Assembly (NCBI GenBank): GCA_900540635.1
Contig: UQGU01000072.1
Coordinates: forward strand, 1-9,865
Reading direction: 5' to 3'
Length of the DNA stretch: 9,865 nt
From: an uncultured Eubacteriales bacterium
GTDB taxonomy: Bacteria > Bacillota > Clostridia > Oscillospirales > Oscillospiraceae
Shown: positions 5,832 to 9,865 of the stretch, one piece after another
Numbering within the stretch: position 1 is the stretch's first letter
How the letters are laid out: the number at the start of each line of letters is the position of its first letter
Notes under the pieces: generated by a model
Database searches by the model: none
What the model was told of the DNA's origin: nothing
The model's input: only the letters and a program-made list of their open reading frames with translations
Position numbers and translations under genes: made by a program

Positions 5832-7108
5832 ATTACTACCCCAGACTGGACGAACAGGTCTACCGCCGGGTCTTGCCCAATGGACTGGCCCTGGAAGTGG
5901 TGAAAAAACCGGGCTTTGCCAAAAAGCAGGCCTATTTCGTCACGGACTTTGGCTCCATCCACACCCATTTCCGGTTTGAGGGCAAGGAGCACCGGGTCCC
6001 CGCCGGCATTGCCCACTATCTGGAGCACAAAATGTTCGATCTGCCCGACGGCCGGGATGTCAGCGCAGAGTTTGCGGCCCTGGGGGCAAGCAGCAATGCC
6101 TTTACCAGCTACGACATGACCGCCTATTATTTCTCCTGTACGGACCATTTTGAGCAATGCCTGCGCCTTTTGCTGGAATTTGTCAGCACTCCCTATTTCA
6201 CGGAGGAAAGCGTAGAAAAGGAGCGGGGCATTATCGACCAGGAGATCGGCATGAACCTGGACGCTGCGGACAGCGTGGTTTTTGAGAATCTGGCCCGGGC
6301 CATGTATGCCCGCCACCCCATCCGGGAGCCCATTCTCGGCACCTCCCAGACCATCCGCGAGATCACCCCCGAAAATCTGACACTCTGCCACCGGGCCTTC
6401 TACACTCCCGGCAATATGATGCTCTGCGTTATGGGCGACGTTGACCCGGAAGCCGTGGAAAAAATTGCACGGGAGCTGCTGGGAGATGCGCCCCGGGAGG
6501 TGGGCGAAAAGCTCCGCGACTGGGACGAGCCTCCGGAAATCCCCCTGGCGGAGGTGGAGGATACGATGGAGGTGGCCATGCCCACCTTTACCCTGGCCTT
6601 CCGCTGCCCGCCCCCGGGCCGGGGTGACCAGGCCATCCGCCTGGAATTTCTGGCGGACCTGGCCGCCGAGGCTCTGTTCGGGGAAAGCTCCGAGCTATAT
6701 CTGAAGCTCTATGACGAGGGCAGCATCGACAGCTCCTTCGGCGGGGGCTTCGAGACCATTGACGGCTGCGCCATGCTCACCTGCGGCGGCGACAGCTATG
6801 TGCCGGAGCAGGTCCGCTCTGCGGTGCTGGCCGGGGCGGAGGCCTTCTCCGGGCTCTCTGAGGAGAGCTTCCGGCGGATGAAACGCAGCGCCTTTGGCCG
6901 CCGGGTCAAAGGGCTGGATTCCTTCGACGCCACCTGCTTCCGGGTCTGTGCCTATCATTTCAGCGATTTTGACTATTTCCGATTCCCGGAAATCTATGAT
7001 ACTATACAAAAAGAGGACGTGACTGCTTTTCTAAAAGAAGCCGTCCGGGCGGAGAACGCCTGCCTGTCGGTGATCCGGCCCGTCCAAGGAGGAGAAGAAT
7101 CATGCTAA
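5828..7108 (+). CDS. yfmH: M16 zinc peptidase YfmH (catalytic partner)
   Basis: The 426-residue product carries the inverted zinc motif HYLEH (His63, Glu66, His67). The downstream glutamate expected as third ligand lies in EKERGIIDQEIG (about Glu139), so this is the catalytic half of the M16 pair with yfmF. The N-terminal domain continues with the typical ALGASSNAFTSYDMTAYYFSC block. A C-terminal M16 domain follows, containing LAFRCPPPGRGDQA. The start is ATG 5828, five bases after AGGAGGG. A GTG at 5822 in frame lies inside the ribosome site and is rejected. The gene overlaps yfmF by four bases and lgt by seven, so all three are translationally coupled. Database names attach this protein to EF-P 5-aminopentanol modification, but no EF-P or other modification gene lies in the window. 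Confidence 0.92.
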   Translation: MNYYPRLDEQVYRRVLPNGLALEVVKKPGFAKKQAYFVTDFGSIHTHFRFEGKEHRVPAGIAHYLEHKMFDLPDGRDVSAEFAALGASSNAFTSYDMTAYYFSCTDHFEQCLRLLLEFVSTPYFTEESVEKERGIIDQEIGMNLDAADSVVFENLARAMYARHPIREPILGTSQTIREITPENLTLCHRAFYTPGNMMLCVMGDVDPEAVEKIARELLGDAPREVGEKLRDWDEPPEIPLAEVEDTMEVAMPTFTLAFRCPPPGRGDQAIRLEFLADLAAEALFGESSELYLKLYDEGSIDSSFGGGFETIDGCAMLTCGGDSYVPEQVRSAVLAGAEAFSGLSEESFRRMKRSAFGRRVKGLDSFDATCFRVCAYHFSDFDYFRFPEIYDTIQKEDVTAFLKEAVRAENACLSVIRPVQGGEESC

Positions 7109-7965
7109 ATCCTGCCAACTATTCCACAATCTCGTTCCCGTTGCTGGGAATTGAGATCGATCCCATCCGGTACTTCAATATCGGGCCCCTGACCATCCAC
7201 CTGTACGGCGTGGTCATTGCCTTTGGTCTGCTGTTGGCCGGGGTCTATTGCAGTCGCCGCAGCAAGCGGGCCGGGCTGACCGAGGACGACATTCTCGACG
7301 GCATCCTCTGGATCACGCCCTTTGCCGTCATCTGCGCCAGAATTTATTACTGCGTGTTCAGCTGGGCGGACTACGCCGACAATCCCATCTCCGTGCTGTA
7401 TATCTGGAACGGCGGTCTTGCCATCTACGGTGCAGTCATCGGAGCCTTTGTAGGCGTTGCCATCTATTGCCGCATCAAAAAATGCGCCCTGCCCGCATTG
7501 CTGGACCTGGTGGTTATGGGCTTCCTCATCGGCCAGTTTGTGGGCCGCTGGGGCAACTTCTTCAACCGGGAGGCCTTCGGCGCGCCTACCATGGCCTTCT
7601 CCCGCATGGGCCTGTTCAATACGGTGACGGGCCAGTGGGAATACTACCACCCCACCTTCCTGTATGAAAGCCTGTGGAATTTTACGGGCTTCCTGATCCT
7701 GCACTTCCTGTATCCCAAGCGGGCCTATGACGGACAGATCACCCTGGGCTACTGCGCCTGGTACGGCCTGGGCCGGGCCATGATCGAGGGCCTGCGGATG
7801 GACAGCCTGTACTGGGGTTCCTTCCGGGTGAGCCAGGTCCTGGCCGCCGTGGGCTGCGTCGCCGCCGTGGCCGCCCTGGTGTTCCTCCACTTCCGCCCCC
7901 ACGACCGGGAGAATCTGGCAGAAAACGTCTATGCCCGTGCGCAGGAGAAAAAGGCGGACAAATAA
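7102..7965 (+). CDS. lgt: Prolipoprotein diacylglyceryl transferase Lgt
   Basis: Lgt is the membrane enzyme that moves a diacylglyceryl group from phosphatidylglycerol to the lipobox cysteine of prolipoproteins, the first step of lipoprotein maturation. The 287-residue product has several membrane helices and the signature VGRWGNFFNREAFG (147-160), with R149 matching an essential arginine. It also has HPTFLYESLWN (183-193), GLGRAMIEGLRMDSL (222-236), and IWNGGLAIYGAVIG (101-114). In the last block Tyr109 stands where E. coli has the important His103. I believe Tyr is common there in clostridial Lgt, so I do not read it as a defect. The ATG at 7102 has AAGGAGGAGAA in front and overlaps the yfmH stop by seven bases. 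No terminator follows, and the compositional break comes directly after the stop. Confidence 0.96.
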   Translation: MLNPANYSTISFPLLGIEIDPIRYFNIGPLTIHLYGVVIAFGLLLAGVYCSRRSKRAGLTEDDILDGILWITPFAVICARIYYCVFSWADYADNPISVLYIWNGGLAIYGAVIGAFVGVAIYCRIKKCALPALLDLVVMGFLIGQFVGRWGNFFNREAFGAPTMAFSRMGLFNTVTGQWEYYHPTFLYESLWNFTGFLILHFLYPKRAYDGQITLGYCAWYGLGRAMIEGLRMDSLYWGSFRVSQVLAAVGCVAAVAALVFLHFRPHDRENLAENVYARAQEKKADK

Positions 7966-7995
7966 TAAACAGGGTCTGCTTCAAAATAGACCTAA

Positions 7996-8199
7996 ATGGG
8001 TCAAAATACTCAAAAAAAGGTTTTGACAGATAGTTTAAGACAAATGATGAGTGATGGACTGGCATATCGCCACGATTACCATGAGCAGCCACCGAGCGTT
8101 GAATACGGATTAACGGAACTCGGAACAAAAATGCTTCCAATTGTTAATTCACTTGCTGACTTTGGTAACTACTATAAATCACTTATTGAACAGAATTAA
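7996..8199 (+). pseudogene. C-terminal remnant of an HxlR-family regulator
   Basis: The 67 codons read QKKVLTDSLRQMMSDGL, then HDYHEQPPSVEYGLTELG. This is the second half of an HxlR-type winged-helix repressor, covering the recognition helix, wing and closing helix. Intact members have about 45-50 more residues in front, including a conserved cysteine and the first helices, and usually total 100-120. Here an in-frame stop (TAA, 7993-7995) lies directly before the only ATG and there is no ribosome site, so the 5' part is lost rather than merely misread. The DNA is AT-rich compared with lgt. The break falls about 30 bases after the lgt stop, suggesting that the insertion or deletion which joined the two regions cut this gene. 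Confidence 0.8.
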
Positions 8200-8253
8200 G
8201 TACGTTAGTATTTGAAAAGCTCGAACAATCGGAATTTATAGAGGTAAAATAAA

Positions 8254-8802
8254 ATGATGAAACTTGATAATTTTATTGGTATGATGACGGGATGTTTTGA
8301 TAACAAAGAGCAGTTTAATATGATGCAGGCAACAGGAAAAATATATCCTTATGCTAAGCATGTAAATACAGTCTGCAATGACAAAATAAATAATATTCCT
8401 CATGATTTCAATGGAAAATTTGTTGTTGAAGAAAGTTACTATGAGACCAATGGTAACCGTCATGCATCTCCGCACCTTTTCCTTATTACAGAAAATGAAG
8501 ATGGAATTTTACTTTCCTCCTATGAGATTCCGGAAGGAGAAGACAAAAATACATTCTCATATGATTCTATGAAAAATATTGATTATAGTGAACTGAAAAA
8601 ATCTAAAAAGTTTACTCCGGCACTTTATCATGAAAATGATGGCATCTGGGAGGGAGGCAGCACAAGTCAGTTTTCACCAGTAATGACATTTAAGCTTTGG
8701 GAAAAGTTTTCTGATAGTTGTTTGGAAGTATCTGAAATTATAGAAGTTAACGGAAAGCGGACTTTTGGATACGATGATCCAATTATTTACAAACGTGTAT
8801 AA
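8254..8802 (+). CDS. Hypothetical protein, possibly CpcT/CpeT-like
   Basis: The 182-residue product is soluble and has no signal peptide or membrane segment. The start ATG at 8254 has GAGGT (8241-8245) eight bases upstream, and a second ATG follows at once. Features in order are FIGMMTGCFDNKEQF (7-21), GKFVVEESYYETNGNRH (54-70), a beta-rich stretch HLFLITENEDGILLSSYEIP (74-93), FTPALYHENDGIWEGGS (120-136), and a final strand pair ending FGYDDPIIYKRV. The order 'G.F.N..Q, then VEESYYE, then R.., then a late glycine-bearing strand' loosely resembles the beta-barrel CpcT/CpeT (chromophore lyase-like) family, which also has members outside phycobilisome organisms. I hold this weakly. Base composition is AT-rich like its neighbours. 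A 44-codon open frame continues directly after its stop codon. Confidence 0.72.
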   Translation: MMKLDNFIGMMTGCFDNKEQFNMMQATGKIYPYAKHVNTVCNDKINNIPHDFNGKFVVEESYYETNGNRHASPHLFLITENEDGILLSSYEIPEGEDKNTFSYDSMKNIDYSELKKSKKFTPALYHENDGIWEGGSTSQFSPVMTFKLWEKFSDSCLEVSEIIEVNGKRTFGYDDPIIYKRV

Positions 8803-8937
8803 ATAAGTGATGAACACGGTGCTGTACAGACACTAGAAGCAAAGCTGATTCGTTTTGCTGTATGGGGAATTTTTTATCTCGGTGTATTAGTCATGGAGTG
8901 GTTGATTTACTTTATTGTTCGACGTTCTAAACACTAA
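8803..8937 (+). pseudogene. Orphan C-terminal membrane tail in frame after a stop
   Basis: Starting at the codon after the TAA of the 182-aa gene, and in the same frame, 44 sense codons read ISDEHGAVQTLEAKLIRFAV, then a hydrophobic WGIFYLGVLVMEWLIYFIV, then basic RRSKH and TAA. The amphipathic lead, single membrane helix and positive end look like genuine protein. No usable start codon with a ribosome site exists before the helix. The simplest reading is the 3' end of an unrelated membrane protein gene left behind by deletion. TAA readthrough that adds an anchor to the upstream protein is possible but unsupported. I do not recognise the family. Confidence 0.5.
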
Positions 8938-8962
8938 ATTCCAGTTTGACGGAGTAATAAAT

Positions 8963-9406
8963 ATGAAAATCCGAGAAGTGAATGAGAATAAAAAGCAATT
9001 TATAGCATTATTGTTATTAGCTGATGAGCAGGAAAATATGATTGATCACTATCTTGAAAAAGGTACTATGTATGTACTTGAAGATGGTAATGTAAAAGCT
9101 GAATGTGTCGTTACTGATGAAGATAATGGAATACTTGAAATTAAAAATATTGCAGTTGATCCTCAGAATCAAGGACAGGGCTATGGGAAAGCATTGATTG
9201 ACTTCCTTGCAAGTAAATATGCAGATGAATATTCTATTTTGCAGGTTGGAACAGGTGACAGCCCGTTGACTGTACCGTTTTATGAAAAATGCGGATTTGT
9301 CCGATCTCACAATATTCCGAATTTCTTTACGGACAATTATGACCACCCAATTTATGAGTGTGGTGTACAGTTAATAGATATGGTATATTTGCAAAAATGT
9401 TTATAA
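8963..9406 (+). CDS. GNAT family N-acetyltransferase
   Basis: GNAT enzymes transfer an acetyl group from acetyl-CoA to an amine. The 147-residue length fits a single GNAT domain. Motif A is clear: LEIKNIAVDPQNQGQGYGKALIDFL (about 58-82), with the Q-x-x-G-x-G/A pyrophosphate loop at Gln70-Gly75. Motif B follows as FYEKCGF (106-112). Strands TMYVLEDGNVKAECVV form the usual centre. The substrate is unknown; the tail (NIPNFFTDNYDHPIYECG) is typical of uncharacterised Firmicute GNATs. ATG 8963 has GGAG eight bases upstream and gives MKIREVNE. A longer frame from TTG 8915 overlaps the membrane-tail remnant and lacks a ribosome site, so it is rejected. The gene is AT-rich. The palindrome at 9472-9518 could end its transcript. 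Confidence 0.88.
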   Translation: MKIREVNENKKQFIALLLLADEQENMIDHYLEKGTMYVLEDGNVKAECVVTDEDNGILEIKNIAVDPQNQGQGYGKALIDFLASKYADEYSILQVGTGDSPLTVPFYEKCGFVRSHNIPNFFTDNYDHPIYECGVQLIDMVYLQKCL

Positions 9407-9463
9407 CTTCCGGTTTTTGAAACTGAGAAATCGGGATTTACTTCTACTTAGACATACAAACTG

Positions 9464-9492
9464 TTGACAGTAAAACTCCTATATAGTATTAT
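9464..9492 (+). promoter_or_regulatory. Consensus promoter of the MarR gene
   Basis: TTGACA (9464-9469) and TATTAT (9487-9492) are spaced by 17 bases, an almost ideal vegetative promoter. Transcription would start near 9499, about 24 bases before the GTG start of the regulator gene. The left arm of the long palindrome covers most of the spacer and the first half of the -10 box. Confidence 0.8.
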
Positions 9493-9518
9493 TTGATAAA
9501 ATACTATATAGGAGTTTT
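9472..9518. promoter_or_regulatory. 19-bp-arm palindromic operator, also a possible terminator
   Basis: Perfect 19-bp arms at 9472-9490 and 9500-9518 (AAAACTCCTATATAGTATT and its complement) flank nine bases, ATTTGATAA. Each arm contains the self-complementary octamer CTATATAG (9479-9486 and 9504-9511), with centres 25 bp apart. The left copy sits against the -10 box and the right copy ends at the ribosome site GGAG (9511-9514). This suits autorepression by the MarR protein encoded next. For transcripts arriving from the GNAT gene, the same DNA would fold into a long AU-rich hairpin ending in six T's (9515-9520), so it may also act as a terminator. Confidence 0.75.
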
Positions 9519-9522
9519 TTGT

Positions 9523-9865
9523 GTGAAAATGAATGGCGGATTTCTTGTTACCAAAATAAAACAACTTGGTGACCGGATTTTTGAGAAGATTCTCAGCGAA
9601 AAGAATATTGATGCGTTTAACGGAGCCCAAGGGCGTATTCTTTATGTACTGTGGCAGGAAGATGGAATCTCAATCAGGTCACTCTCGATTAAATGTGGAT
9701 TAGCCATAACTTCTCTTACTACGATGCTGGAAAGAATGGAAAATCAAGGGCTGATAAGACGTGTTCAGTCTGAAACGGACAAAAGGAAAACACTCCTGTT
9801 TCTGACTGAAAAAGCACATGCCTTAAAGGGCGAGTACGATTCTGTATCTGATGAGATGGGCAGCA
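9523..9865 (+). CDS. MarR family transcriptional regulator (3' end outside window)
   Basis: The first 114 codons are present and the frame is open at the window edge. Full MarR proteins are about 140-150 residues, so roughly 30 are missing. The sequence shows an N-terminal dimerisation helix (GGFLVTKIKQLGDRIFEKIL) and a winged helix-turn-helix with QGRILYVLWQEDG, SIRSLSIKCGLAITSLTTMLERMENQGLI (about 50-78) and wing SETDKRKTLLFLTEK (83-97). The wing holds the family's DxR signature at Asp86-Arg88. The start is probably GTG 9523, eight bases after GGAG. The in-frame ATG at 9529 is 14 bases away and less likely. The promoter and palindrome directly in front imply self-repression. Its ligand and other targets are not visible; what lies beyond the window may be an effector gene. 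Confidence 0.88.
   Translation, partial: MKMNGGFLVTKIKQLGDRIFEKILSEKNIDAFNGAQGRILYVLWQEDGISIRSLSIKCGLAITSLTTMLERMENQGLIRRVQSETDKRKTLLFLTEKAHALKGEYDSVSDEMGS

Noticed and set aside
7972..7993. GGTCT/AGACC hairpin after lgt as an operon terminator.
   Set aside because: Five paired bases, a ten-base loop and no T-run make it too weak.
8023..8028. Perfect TTGACA inside the HxlR remnant.
   Set aside because: No -10 box at 16-18 bases. It is part of the conserved VLTDSLRQ coding sequence.
8186..8214. TTGAAC, 17 bases, TATTTG as a promoter for the 182-aa gene.
   Set aside because: The -10 box matches only three of six positions, and it overlaps the end of the HxlR remnant.
8200..8252. Short start-less frame ending EKLEQSEFIEVK just before the 182-aa gene, possibly another gene remnant.
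   Set aside because: Only about 20 codons between stops. It looks protein-like but is too short to distinguish from chance.
9448..9630. Minus-strand 60-codon frame over the MarR start.
   Set aside because: It is antisense to a clear MarR gene and its promoter palindrome, with no family resemblance.
1..9865. CRISPR array, tRNA or rRNA genes, integrase, transposase, toxin-antitoxin or defence genes.
   Set aside because: I looked for direct-repeat arrays, cloverleaf patterns and the usual protein motifs and found none. The paired-hairpin element is the only mobile-like structure, and it encodes nothing.

Overview
The window reads as chromosomal DNA of a high-GC Firmicute, most likely an Oscillospirales/Ruminococcaceae-type gut clostridium. 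The evidence is gene content (a UppP, PrmA, YfmF/YfmH and Lgt housekeeping set), strong GGAGG ribosome sites, GC-rich coding, and two kinds of intergenic palindromic repeat that I associate from memory with that group. The species cannot be named from the sequence.

Bases 1-4216 are transcribed leftward. In transcription order they hold: prmA (ribosomal protein L11 methyltransferase); a membrane-anchored DUF4015-type putative glycoside hydrolase coupled to prmA by an ATGA overlap; a 47-residue Cys/Gly-rich microprotein gene; a strong intrinsic terminator; and then, from its own promoter, uppP (undecaprenyl-diphosphatase) followed by a LacX-type aldose 1-epimerase. A partial palindromic repeat lies at the left edge.

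Bases 4217-4565 form a divergent intergenic region with a promoter for each direction. It also holds a 195-bp element built from two inverted copies of a roughly 52-56 nt unit. Each unit has two hairpins, and the second hairpin differs in sequence between the copies while keeping its pairing. The element falls in the predicted 5' leader of the rightward operon.

Bases 4566-7965 are a tight rightward operon, yfmF-yfmH-lgt. It encodes a non-catalytic/catalytic M16 peptidase pair and the prolipoprotein diacylglyceryl transferase, with overlapping stops and starts throughout.

Immediately after the lgt stop (about 7966) the DNA changes abruptly to AT-rich sequence with different codon use. This right-hand block is an accessory patchwork: an N-terminally truncated HxlR regulator, an unrecognised 182-aa protein with a weak CpcT/CpeT resemblance, an orphan 44-codon membrane tail in frame behind that protein's stop codon, a GNAT acetyltransferase, and a MarR regulator that runs off the window. 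A 19-bp-arm perfect palindrome overlaps the MarR promoter. No complete new defence or mobile system is visible. The most unusual items are the paired-hairpin element, the Cys-rich microprotein, and the accessory junction with its gene remnants.
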